33,022 nucleotides of DNA. It comes from Candidatus Latescibacterota bacterium (GTDB lineage: Bacteria; Latescibacterota; Latescibacteria; Latescibacterales; Latescibacteraceae). Of this stretch, positions 26,081 through 33,022 are shown in pieces. Position 1 is the stretch's first letter. Each line of letters opens with the position of its first letter. The stretch lies in assembly GCA_016927495.1 (NCBI GenBank), contig JAFGMP010000022.1, positions 1-33,022 of the forward strand. The letters are read 5' to 3'. Below the pieces are notes generated by a model, which was given only the letters and a program-made list of their open reading frames with translations, was not told where the DNA came from and searched no databases. Position numbers and translations under genes: made by a program.

Positions 26081-28099
26081 TTATTTGCCCAAATGCAAAA
26101 GTACCGGGGCAAGAACAAGCGAAACAACGCTCATCAATTTGATGAGAATATTCATCGAGGGTCCGCTGGTATCTTTAAACGGATCACCAATTGTGTCGCC
26201 GACTACAGCGGCTTTATGGGCAGGCGATCCTTTGCCTCCGTGAATACCTGTTTCGATTAATTTCTTTGCATTATCCCAGGCGCCACCAGCATTTGCCATA
26301 AAAAGCGCCATCAGAATTCCTGTTACTGTAGCACCACCGAGAAAGCCGCCAAGCGCTTCGCTTCCTAGTATAATCCCAACAGTTATAGGAGCAATCACTG
26401 CAACCAAACCGGGAATTATCATTTCTTTCAGCGCTGCATTCGTCGAAATCTGCACACACCGTGCAGTGTCAGGCTTCGCTTTCCCTTCCATCAGGCCGGG
26501 TATTTCTTTGAACTGACGTCTTACTTCTTCAACCATCTGGAATGCAGCCTTACCGACAGAACTCATCGTGTTTGCAGCCACGAAGAAAGGTATGCATCCG
26601 CCGAGAAGCAATCCGATTACCACTTTTGGATTTATCAGGTTGATATATTCGATATTGGCTGCTGACGCATATGCGGAAAAGAGTGCGAGTGCAGTGAGTG
26701 CTGCCGAACCGATCGCAAAACCTTTTCCTATTGCTGCGGTAGTATTTCCAAGTGAATCCAGTTTATCGGTGATAGCACGGGTTTCCGGGCCGAGACCGCT
26801 CATTTCCGAAATCCCGCCTGCATTATCGGCAATAGGACCATACGCATCAACCGACATGGTAACGCCTACGGTAGCAAGCATTCCGACTGCCGCCATTCCT
26901 ATTCCATAGAGTCCCGCAGCCTGGTATGAAGCATATATGGCAACACAAAGAACTATAACCGGAAGCACCGTCGATTCCATCCCAATCGCAAGACCGGTAA
27001 TCGCATTTGTTGCAGGGCCGGTTAAAGAAGCGTCGGCAATTTTATGAATCGGTTTTGAGCCTGTATAATATTCGGTAATAAGGCCGATAACGGTGCCTGA
27101 AATGGTACCCGCCAAAATTGCGAAGAACGGGCCGTTTACACCTGTTACCATGGTCACTACAAAATATGACAGAATTAAAAATATTCCGGCTCCGATAAAG
27201 GTTGAATATCTCAGGGCACTGCCAGGATCGATACTTTTTAGGATTTTAATTGAAAAAACACCGATAATAGAACCGATTAAACCAACCATAATGATAAAAA
27301 TAGGAAGTTGCATGAACGCAATACGGGAGGCTGAAACTATATCGCCATAATACATCGAAGCCGACGCTGTAGCGGCAATAGCAAGCGTAGCGACAACCGA
27401 ACCGACGTATGATTCGAAAATATCCGCGCCCAAACCTGCGATATCACCGACATTATCACCGACATTATCGGCAATTGTTGCAGGATTTCGGGGGTCATCT
27501 TCCGGAATTCCCGCTTCAACTTTACCTACAAGGTCTGCTCCTACATCAGCAGCTTTGGTATATATACCACCCCCGATTCTGGCAAATAGCGCAATTGAAG
27601 ATGCGCCCATGGCAAAACCGTTTATAATTGCAGCTTCGACCGGATCTCTGAAAATATTGAAAAATATTGAGAGACCAAAAAGTCCGAGGCTGGCGACAGC
27701 AAGTCCCATGACAGATCCGCCAAAAAAAGCAACCGACAGAGCCCTGTCCTGCCCAAACTGATTGGCAGCCCATGAAGTTCTTACATTAGCATGCGTCGCC
27801 GATTTCATACCGACAAAACCGGCAATAACCGAACAACAGGCTCCGGAAACAAAAGCAATTGCCGTATAAAGGCCATATTGAGGCAATCCGAATGTCAGCG
27901 CAATAAAAACAAGAATAATGAAAATTGATAAAACAGAATATTCCTGGCGTAAAAAAGCCATTGCCCCTTCATGAATCTGGTCAGATATTCCTTTCATAAC
28001 ATCTGTTCCGGCGGGTTGTTTTTTTATCCACATATAAATAATGAGGACAATAACAAACCCGATAAACCCTAAAAATGGAGCGTAAACAATGTTGTACAT
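26081..28099 (-). CDS. hppA: Membrane-bound ion-pumping pyrophosphatase, K+-dependent type
   Basis: This enzyme hydrolyses pyrophosphate in the cytosol and pumps H+ and/or Na+ across the inner membrane. Seen: 672 residues with about 16 membrane segments, the substrate loops [11 protein letters not shown] (185-195) and [19 protein letters not shown] (201-219), and the C-terminal [14 protein letters not shown] loop. At 451-460 the sequence is [10 protein letters not shown]. Ala455 and Gly458 occupy the positions that are Ala and Gly/Ala in K+-dependent enzymes, but Lys and Thr in K+-independent ones. Whether it pumps Na+ or H+ cannot be read safely by eye. The ATG is preceded by GGAGG. It lies 32 bases downstream of pth. 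Confidence 0.95.
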   Translation of the reverse strand: MYNIVYAPFLGFIGFVIVLIIYMWIKKQPAGTDVMKGISDQIHEGAMAFLRQEYSVLSIFIILVFIALTFGLPQYGLYTAIAFVSGACCSVIAGFVGMKSATHANVRTSWAANQFGQDRALSVAFFGGSVMGLAVASLGLFGLSIFFNIFRDPVEAAIINGFAMGASSIALFARIGGGIYTKAADVGADLVGKVEAGIPEDDPRNPATIADNVGDNVGDIAGLGADIFESYVGSVVATLAIAATASASMYYGDIVSASRIAFMQLPIFIIMVGLIGSIIGVFSIKILKSIDPGSALRYSTFIGAGIFLILSYFVVTMVTGVNGPFFAILAGTISGTVIGLITEYYTGSKPIHKIADASLTGPATNAITGLAIGMESTVLPVIVLCVAIYASYQAAGLYGIGMAAVGMLATVGVTMSVDAYGPIADNAGGISEMSGLGPETRAITDKLDSLGNTTAAIGKGFAIGSAALTALALFSAYASAANIEYINLINPKVVIGLLLGGCIPFFVAANTMSSVGKAAFQMVEEVRRQFKEIPGLMEGKAKPDTARCVQISTNAALKEMIIPGLVAVIAPITVGIILGSEALGGFLGGATVTGILMALFMANAGGAWDNAKKLIETGIHGGKGSPAHKAAVVGDTIGDPFKDTSGPSMNILIKLMSVVSLVLAPVLLHLGK

Positions 28100-28131
28100 G
28101 CATCCTCCGGCAGTTTTGAGTTTATACTGAA

Positions 28132-28761
28132 TTATAGTTCGGATAATACATTGAGCGCTTCACCATAACCATTTGCAATCCATGCTCTAACTACTTGAGC
28201 CGATTTATATAAAGATGATTTGATTATTTTGAATTCTTCATGAGTAAACGTACCGAGAACATGATCGACCATTTCATCGCCACCTGGTCTCGGACCTACT
28301 CCGATTCGAAGACGTGAAAATTCATCTGTCCCGAGATGACGTATAATACTTTTTAGTCCGTTATGTCCGCCGGCAGAACCTTTCTGCCGTAACCTGATCC
28401 GGCCTATATCTAAATCCACGTCATCGACTACAACCAGGATTTCCGGTAATTCCGAAAAAATCCCGCGACTCTTCAGACTTGTTATTACGCGTCCGGATTC
28501 ATTCATAAAAGTTGTTGGTTTTACAAGGCAAAATTTGATAGTACCCAGCATGCCTTCAGTAATGAAAAAAGATCCTGAAGATTTTTTAAATTTCGCTTTT
28601 GAGTCAAAAATCCAAGGTAAAGAATCAGGATTTTTATCAGAATAACTAAACTTATCTAAAATGCCATCCTGTAGAATATTGTCAAGAAGCATGAATCCGA
28701 TATTATGTCTTGTTTTTGCATAAGAAGACCCCGGATTACCAAGACCGACAACTGTGAGCAC
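28132..28761 (-). CDS. pth: Peptidyl-tRNA hydrolase
   Basis: Pth releases tRNA from peptidyl-tRNA that has dropped off ribosomes. Seen from this start (209 residues): TVVGLGNPG (3-11) with Asn9, KTRHNIGF with His19, [10 protein letters not shown] (81-90), [10 protein letters not shown] with Asp113, and [13 protein letters not shown] (127-139), the full catalytic set. About 20 extra residues lie between about 32 and 65 compared with Escherichia coli Pth. The frame extends into the rplY gene (to 28830), but family alignment and the GAGGAG just before the rplY stop support the GTG at 28761, four bases after rplY ends. Confidence 0.94.
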   Translation of the reverse strand: MLTVVGLGNPGSSYAKTRHNIGFMLLDNILQDGILDKFSYSDKNPDSLPWIFDSKAKFKKSSGSFFITEGMLGTIKFCLVKPTTFMNESGRVITSLKSRGIFSELPEILVVVDDVDLDIGRIRLRQKGSAGGHNGLKSIIRHLGTDEFSRLRIGVGPRPGGDEMVDHVLGTFTHEEFKIIKSSLYKSAQVVRAWIANGYGEALNVLSEL

Positions 28762-28765
28762 AAAC

Positions 28766-29410
28766 TTATTCCTCCTCGCCGATAACTTCCGGCTCGGCAG
28801 GTTCAGCCCCCATAAGGCCTTCTTCAACAACTTCTTCTTCGACCTGCACTATTTTGGGAGCAACTATTTGTACAATTATACTGGATATATCAGTAGTAAT
28901 TTCAAAGTTACCGGGTTTAATATCGCTTAGATGAATCGAATCACCCATGTGCATGCCGGAAACATCGACAGTGATATTATTCGGTATTTCTGCAGGCAGA
29001 CAAAGGATTTCGACGGTATGCAAGGCATGTTCGAGGATACCGCCCTCGTTCTTGATTCCCTCAGGAACTCCCTCCAGATGAATAGGTACCGATAAATGTA
29101 TTTTCTGAGTGAGATCAATGTGTTTCAGATCAACATGAATGATATCACCGGAGAGAGGATCATGCTGGATTTCGTAGATAAAGGCTTTAAACTTCTTTTT
29201 TTTGTTAGAAGCAAGACTTAAATCAACAACGGTGTTTCTACCAAAAGTATGCAATAATGTTAACAAATCTTTCAGGTTTATCGACAGCATCGACGGGTCT
29301 TCTCCCGGCCCATAAAGAACACCGGGCACAAATCCCTCCCGTCTTAACTGTTTTGCCGCCTGTTTGCCTTTTTTCTCTCGTAAATCCGCAACCAGACTTG
29401 CTTCAGGCAT
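28766..29410 (-). CDS. rplY: 50S ribosomal protein L25/general stress protein Ctc
   Basis: This is the long (CTC/TL5) form of L25, which binds 5S rRNA. Seen from this start (214 residues): an N-terminal 5S-binding domain (about 1-92; LRREGFVPGVLYG, HDPLSGDIIHVDL), a C-terminal beta domain (about 95-185; VPIHLEGVPEGIKNEGGILE and CLPAEIPNNITVDVSGMHMGDSIHL) and an acidic Glu-rich tail. The frame starts four codons earlier at a GTG, but the ATG at 29410 has GGGAGG at good spacing. It sits between tRNA-Gln and pth; rplY-pth is a common pair. Confidence 0.95.
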   Translation of the reverse strand: MPEASLVADLREKKGKQAAKQLRREGFVPGVLYGPGEDPSMLSINLKDLLTLLHTFGRNTVVDLSLASNKKKKFKAFIYEIQHDPLSGDIIHVDLKHIDLTQKIHLSVPIHLEGVPEGIKNEGGILEHALHTVEILCLPAEIPNNITVDVSGMHMGDSIHLSDIKPGNFEITTDISSIIVQIVAPKIVQVEEEVVEEGLMGAEPAEPEVIGEEE

Positions 29411-29460
29411 TATACCTCCCACGTTATTATACGTTAATTTCTATTACCAGTGAATTAAAT

Positions 29461-29535
29461 TGGCTGGGGCGGGAGGATTCGAACCCCCGGATGCGAGAAC
29501 CAAAATCTCGTGACTTTCCGCTTGTCGACGCCCCA
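29461..29535 (-). tRNA. tRNA-Gln (anticodon UUG)
   Basis: On the minus strand the acceptor arms TGGGGCG and CGCCCCA pair completely, and the discriminator G and an encoded CCA end follow. The D stem is GAC/GTC. The anticodon stem CGAGA/TCTCG encloses TTTTGGT, giving anticodon TTG. The T arm GGGGG/CCTCC surrounds TTCGAAT. All arms are sound, with one G-U pair in the T stem. Confidence 0.95.
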
Positions 29536-29559
29536 ACCGGGTATCAAACTTAGTCTTTT

Positions 29560-29588
29560 AAGATAATCGATAATTAATGAGAAGTCAA
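29560..29588 (-). promoter_or_regulatory. Promoter of the tRNA-Gln-rplY-pth-hppA block
   Basis: On the minus strand TTGACT (29588-29583), a 17-base spacer and TATCTT (29565-29560) lie about 18 bases before the probable start of transcription-processed leader and tRNA. Both boxes are good matches. No terminator was seen between the tRNA and rplY, so they may share this promoter. Confidence 0.65.
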
Positions 29589-29661
29589 ATAAAAACCGCT
29601 ATTTTTGTACTGTAATTTTGCATGAGTCAGGTATGAAATGAAAAAATAATAATTATCTGCA

Positions 29662-30912
29662 TCATACGGTGAAATCCATGAACATCTTTCCAAACAATAT
29701 TTCCACATCCCGTTTGATATCTTCTTCCCGAATATTCCATCCGATTTTATCCAGGTCGGTATATTTTTCAGTTAGGACTTCCGCAATAACTTCACGCGAA
29801 TGTTTCCACTTATATATAAGCTGGTCAAGCACACGAGCATCGGAATGCTGCGGAATCATGGAAAGGCCTAAAAGCTCGATACGTTCGCTTGTCATTTCAC
29901 GAATTATACTTGGATTGTTCAAAAACCACCAGCAACCGAATATCATGAGATTCGGAAATTTTCGCGCGGTTACACATAATTCATGCTGGTTTTCACGACT
30001 TAACATAGTCACAAGAAATTTATTCTCACTGTGTGTCGAACACATTTTCTCGATAACGGATATGTCAGCTTTTCCGACACTGTCACCGGCAAGTTTAAGA
30101 TCAGGATTAACCAGTTTTTTTACTCCGATCATCATTGCAAACGGAAGATTGAGGTCTTTTCCAACTGGCAAAATACAGTTTTCGATAATTTTTCCACATG
30201 CCGAATCTTCAGGATAGGTAAATGTTGGAGGAAGGGAGGCAGCCATGTACGCAGGTTTCATTGTTTTTGCCCAGTCGTTTAAAAAACGGCGAATTTCACG
30301 CTGTGTCCAGTTACCGAGCCGTGGTTCGACCTCGTATCCCCATGAAGAGAGTGTACCGCATGCATCGTACCAATCAACAAGTAGTTTATCGATACGGAGT
30401 GCGGCAACGAACCGGTCATCACGTTTCATACTTTTTTTCCATTTGGAGCGCTCATGATTATCAAACGGATCATTTGTCATTATGACACGACTGACATTAG
30501 CCTTTGAAAATACCAAGTCAATGTAATCGGATACCTTCATATCCCTGAAAAATGCACGGTATTTGTTTAAATTCCTTTCGGCGGGATCAAATCCCAATGC
30601 ATGGATACATGTCAATATTCCCCGGCATGCTTCTGACATCGGAGATCGTTCTAAAAAAAGTTTCTGCCAGATATAATCAGCCTGCTCCTTCGTGGACATT
30701 GTCCAGAATTTTTCATATGTAATCGGCGCAACCCTGAATACTTCCGCAACCAGGTAGTGATATGTAAGTAATTCGTCGATACCCCATAAAAGCAATTTAC
30801 CGAAGTTCGCATCATAAATGTGTGTATGAATATCGAAAACTGCCGTTTTATTGACAACAGATGAGACTAAAGTTTTCAGATTACCTGAATCATTACTATT
30901 CGGTGTGTTCAT
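29662..30912 (-). CDS. Uronate-isomerase-like (UxaC family) amidohydrolase
   Basis: UxaC isomerises glucuronate or galacturonate to the keto acid. This homolog is shorter (416 residues against about 470), so its substrate is uncertain. Seen: FDIHTHI with metal-ligand His29 and His31, a FDNHERSKWKKSMKRDDRF segment, FGCWWFLNNPSIIREM near the C-terminus matching the WWFND region of UxaC, and HSDAR whose Asp matches the TDSR metal or base residue. The metal site therefore looks intact. The ATG has AGGAG six bases upstream and lies 3 bases after queC, so it reads as the last gene of the queuosine operon. No other uronate pathway gene is nearby. Confidence 0.75.
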   Translation of the reverse strand: MNTPNSNDSGNLKTLVSSVVNKTAVFDIHTHIYDANFGKLLLWGIDELLTYHYLVAEVFRVAPITYEKFWTMSTKEQADYIWQKLFLERSPMSEACRGILTCIHALGFDPAERNLNKYRAFFRDMKVSDYIDLVFSKANVSRVIMTNDPFDNHERSKWKKSMKRDDRFVAALRIDKLLVDWYDACGTLSSWGYEVEPRLGNWTQREIRRFLNDWAKTMKPAYMAASLPPTFTYPEDSACGKIIENCILPVGKDLNLPFAMMIGVKKLVNPDLKLAGDSVGKADISVIEKMCSTHSENKFLVTMLSRENQHELCVTARKFPNLMIFGCWWFLNNPSIIREMTSERIELLGLSMIPQHSDARVLDQLIYKWKHSREVIAEVLTEKYTDLDKIGWNIREEDIKRDVEILFGKMFMDFTV

Positions 30913-30915
30913 TGC

Positions 30916-31623
30916 TTACTCCTGTTCTGCATATTTTGTTGGATCCGGTATTCCTGCTTCATTAAAACCTTTTTTTCGGAGAAGGCAACTGTCGCAGCCT
31001 CCACAAGCTTTGCCATCCGGTGCTGGATCATAACAACTGTGGGTAAGGGAAAAATCGACACCGAGATCGTACCCCTTTCGGATGATATCCGCTTTCGTCA
31101 TGGCAATAAGTGGTGTATGAATGGTGAAATACCGACCTTCAACACCTTCTTTTGTAGCAAGGTTTGCCATATTTTCAAATGCTTTTATAAATTCCGGCCG
31201 GCAGTCCGGATAGCCAGAATAATCTATGGCATTAACTCCAATGAAAATATCATGTGCGCCAATTACTTCAGCCCATCCAAGAGCATATGAAAGAAATATC
31301 GTGTTACGTGCGGGAACGTAAGTAACCGGTATACCAGAAGAAATTTCACCGGTAGTTCTGTGTTTGGGAACATCCAGATCATCAGTAAGGGCGGAACCTC
31401 CGATCTGACGAAAATCTACTTTCATGGTAACAGTCTGATTCACCTTCATCGATTCCGCAATTTTTCGGGCGGCAACGAGTTCGTAAATATGACGCTGCCC
31501 ATAATCAAAACTTATTGCGAAAGGAAAAAAATTTTCAGCCAGCGCAACGGCCAGTGTAGTTGAGGAATCAATTCCACCCGATAGTAAAACGACACATCTT
31601 TTTTTATCAGCCAAATTTTTCAC
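30916..31623 (-). CDS. queC: 7-cyano-7-deazaguanine synthase QueC
   Basis: QueC converts carboxy-deazaguanine to preQ0 with ATP and ammonia in the queuosine pathway. Seen: 235 residues, PP-loop SGGIDSS (15-21), YGQRH (41-45), and a zinc site made by C197, C207, C210 and C213 ([17 protein letters not shown]). The start is a GTG whose GTGA overlaps the queD stop, which indicates coupling to queD. Confidence 0.96.
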   Translation of the reverse strand: MKNLADKKRCVVLLSGGIDSSTTLAVALAENFFPFAISFDYGQRHIYELVAARKIAESMKVNQTVTMKVDFRQIGGSALTDDLDVPKHRTTGEISSGIPVTYVPARNTIFLSYALGWAEVIGAHDIFIGVNAIDYSGYPDCRPEFIKAFENMANLATKEGVEGRYFTIHTPLIAMTKADIIRKGYDLGVDFSLTHSCYDPAPDGKACGGCDSCLLRKKGFNEAGIPDPTKYAEQE

Positions 31624-31991
31624 TTTTCTCTATAAGTTACACGGTATCGGTCACTTTCAGCTACAGTCACCGAATGGACAAAAACGTTCTCATTGTTTAG
31701 TTTCTCTACACACAACGTGAAAATAATCTGAGCAATATTTTCCGCAGTCGGATTTTTTCCATTCAAAATCCCCACTTCATTGAGTGTACGATGGTCAAAC
31801 TCTTTAATAACGCCGTCGAGTATCGAGGAAATATCCTTAAAATCCATACACAGACCGTTTTTATCTTTTACACTGGCGCCTACGGTCAGTGAGACCTTCC
31901 ATGTATGCCCATGCATACGGGAACAATCACCATTATAACCATCAAGAAAATGAGCGGCTGAAAAACATGATTCCACAGTCAGTTCGTACAT
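31620..31991 (-). CDS. queD: 6-carboxy-tetrahydropterin synthase QueD
   Basis: QueD makes 6-carboxy-tetrahydropterin from dihydroneopterin triphosphate, the step before QueE and QueC in queuosine synthesis. Seen: 123 residues, zinc ligands His14, His27 and His29 in FSAAHFL and CSRMHGHTW, catalytic Cys23, the FDHRTLN motif (65-71), PTAENIA (81-87) and Glu112. The length and motifs are those of the QueD-I type. The ATG has no clear ribosome site. It overlaps queC by 4 bases; queE and queF are not in the window. Confidence 0.95.
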   Translation of the reverse strand: MYELTVESCFSAAHFLDGYNGDCSRMHGHTWKVSLTVGASVKDKNGLCMDFKDISSILDGVIKEFDHRTLNEVGILNGKNPTAENIAQIIFTLCVEKLNNENVFVHSVTVAESDRYRVTYREK

Positions 31992-32027
31992 AATTTATTT
32001 AAATTCCGGTATTCAAAATGAAGAGTA

Positions 32028-32774
32028 TCACTTTTTCTTTTCCGATACGGTTTTCCATGCAACCCGGGCAAGCGTTTTTCTTTCATGAGTAAATACAAGC
32101 ACCAGAAACGGATTGCTTTTGCCCAATAAATCTTCTCCAAAAAATGTTGTGCGTTTAAAATAAAGATTTATGTCCCTGTATAATAAATGCCTCGATATAT
32201 TGACTCTGTAATATTCCGAAAATATCGAGTCACTATGTGAAGTAACCGGAGTAGTCAAAATGTCAAAAGGTTCGATGACAATACCCTTTGCATTTTCTAT
32301 ATAGATCACCCAATGGTCGGGATTCATGGATTTTGGTGAAAAACCGGATTCCATGGAAACTCGTATTCGAAATGTTCCGTCTTTCAAGTTTTCCTGAATA
32401 TATTTTGTTTTAAAAGAATCACATGCATCGGCATTAAGAGAGTCCTTAGCGCATTTATATTTTATATCGGCTTCGGTAGAAATATCATCAAGCAACGTCG
32501 CATAACAAAGGATAGTATCTTCATGGTTGGGGTCAAACCGGCGAATTGAGCTTCCCTGTCCTGAAAGTGGATTTGGGATTTTGAATTCCACCGTGTAATC
32601 TTTAAGAATCTTTTCAGCCGATTCGAAATTTTCAACAGTCGTACCTTTAAACGTGCTCACATCCGCAACTCTATCGGTATTTTGTATTACTACTCCACCC
32701 GAACCGCATGCAGCTATAATCAAGCAGATAAATATCGTTACCGGATGCACTTTGTTATATTTTCCCCTATTCAT
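32028..32774 (-). CDS. Hypothetical lipoprotein
   Basis: Not recognised. Seen from this start (248 residues): a lipoprotein signal with Arg/Lys n-region, hydrophobic VTIFICLIIAA and lipobox Cys followed by GSGG, then a mostly beta-type protein with HWVIYIEN, EPFDIL, NISRHLLYRDINLYF and FLVLVFTHERKTLARVAWKTV. Two Cys pairs' worth of cysteines (CYAT, KCAK, DACDS) lie mid-protein. A longer form would start at 32789, but a TATATT box overlaps that codon region. Both starts lack a ribosome site. It lies 36 bases upstream of queD and is divergent from rlmN. Confidence 0.6.
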   Translation of the reverse strand: MNRGKYNKVHPVTIFICLIIAACGSGGVVIQNTDRVADVSTFKGTTVENFESAEKILKDYTVEFKIPNPLSGQGSSIRRFDPNHEDTILCYATLLDDISTEADIKYKCAKDSLNADACDSFKTKYIQENLKDGTFRIRVSMESGFSPKSMNPDHWVIYIENAKGIVIEPFDILTTPVTSHSDSIFSEYYRVNISRHLLYRDINLYFKRTTFFGEDLLGKSNPFLVLVFTHERKTLARVAWKTVSEKKK

Positions 32775-32780
32775 GAAAAT

Positions 32781-32853
32781 AATATACATAAACCACTATG
32801 CCAAAGCAAGAATCCAAAATGCTCTTGCACGGGTTAACTACATAGTGTAAATT
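32781..32853. promoter_or_regulatory. Mirrored divergent promoters between the lipoprotein gene and rlmN
   Basis: Plus strand: TTGCAC (32825-32830), 17 bases, TAAATT (32848-32853) for rlmN. Minus strand: TTGCTT (32809-32804), 17 bases, TATATT (32786-32781) for the lipoprotein. Inverted pairs GCAAGA/TCTTGC (32806-32811, 32823-32828) and CACTATG/CATAGTG (32794-32800, 32841-32847) cover both promoters. The minus promoter would start transcription almost at the lipoprotein ATG, so that one is doubtful. Confidence 0.4.
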
Positions 32854-32876
32854 CATTGCAGGCGAGGGGAAATACT

Positions 32877-33022
32877 ATGAAAACTATTACACTTACCGGA
32901 TTATTACCTGAAGAAATTACCGATATTTTGCCACATGGCAAAGAAAAATACCGTGGAGCACAACTGTTCAGATGGATACACGAGCGCGGAGTCGAATCCT
33001 TTGATGAAATGACCAATCTTCC
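32877..33022 (+). CDS. rlmN: Dual-specificity RNA methyltransferase RlmN (N-terminal part, cut by window end)
   Basis: RlmN is a radical-SAM enzyme that methylates C2 of A2503 in 23S rRNA and A37 in some tRNAs. Only the first 48 codons are present: LTGLLPEEI, KEKYRGAQLFRWIHERGVESFDEMTNL, the accessory N-terminal domain typical of RlmN/Cfr. The radical-SAM CxxxCxxC lies beyond the window. The ATG at 32877 has GAGGGGA about seven bases upstream. The call rests on the FRWIH and FDEMTNLP pattern. Confidence 0.85.
   Translation, partial: MKTITLTGLLPEEITDILPHGKEKYRGAQLFRWIHERGVESFDEMTNL

Noticed and set aside
29426..29454. TTCACT-N17-TATAAT on the minus strand just before rplY
   Set aside because: The -10 box is perfect, but transcription would start within the rplY ribosome site (GGGAGG), leaving almost no leader. 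Transcription from the tRNA promoter is more likely.
29669..30217. A 182-codon open frame on the plus strand
   Set aside because: It lies wholly antisense to the UxaC-like gene, has no ribosome site and its translation has no recognisable domain; it is a shadow of the real gene.

Overview
The window looks like chromosomal sequence from a Gram-negative (diderm), AT-rich bacterium. The diderm markers are BamA, a TamB-like protein, a LolD/LolC-type lipoprotein exporter, several lipoproteins and a predicted outer-membrane barrel. These occur together with McsA-McsB-ClpC (best known from Firmicutes), a membrane pyrophosphatase, a DUF151 nuclease-like protein and stand-alone secreted DUF4159 proteins. 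That mix fits the Fibrobacterota/Chlorobiota/Bacteroidota (FCB) superphylum or a related candidate phylum. The phylum assignment is inference; no rRNA is present to settle it. No phage, transposon or CRISPR array was seen, and almost all of the sequence is coding.

Layout. (1) 98-6637, minus: tamB-like then bamA, an outer-membrane assembly pair. (2) 6682-12913, minus: lolC, lolD, mcsA, mcsB, clpC, tightly packed with 4-nt overlaps and closed by a clear intrinsic terminator after clpC. (3) 13083-17342, plus: three tandem secreted DUF4159 paralogs followed by an SLC1-type dicarboxylate/amino-acid symporter. They are transcribed divergently from the lol genes, from back-to-back promoters. (4) 17404-19366, minus: a PadR regulator and a transglutaminase-fold lipoprotein whose catalytic Cys and His appear to be replaced. 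(5) 19517-25939, minus: rpsF-rpsR-DUF2232-rplI-DUF151-TPR/type-I-binding-protein fusion-HhH/outer-membrane barrel. This is a ribosomal-protein operon that runs on into envelope genes. (6) 26081-29588, minus: tRNA-Gln, rplY, pth, hppA. (7) 29662-32774, minus: lipoprotein, queD, queC and a uronate-isomerase-like amidohydrolase. (8) 32877 to the end, plus: the start of rlmN, divergent from the lipoprotein.

How the genes work together. The left half is envelope biogenesis (Bam/Tam, Lol) joined to arginine-phosphorylation proteolysis (McsB marks proteins, McsA assists, ClpC unfolds them). The right half is translation (S6, S18, L9, L25, Pth, tRNA-Gln, RlmN) and tRNA modification (QueD, QueC). The least explained parts are the DUF4159 triplet, the degenerate transglutaminase lipoprotein, and the TPR-binding-protein plus HhH-barrel pair. 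Several proteins have an upstream in-frame GTG or TTG codon that gives a longer reading frame. I moved those starts where a Shine-Dalgarno sequence decides the matter, and each entry says so.
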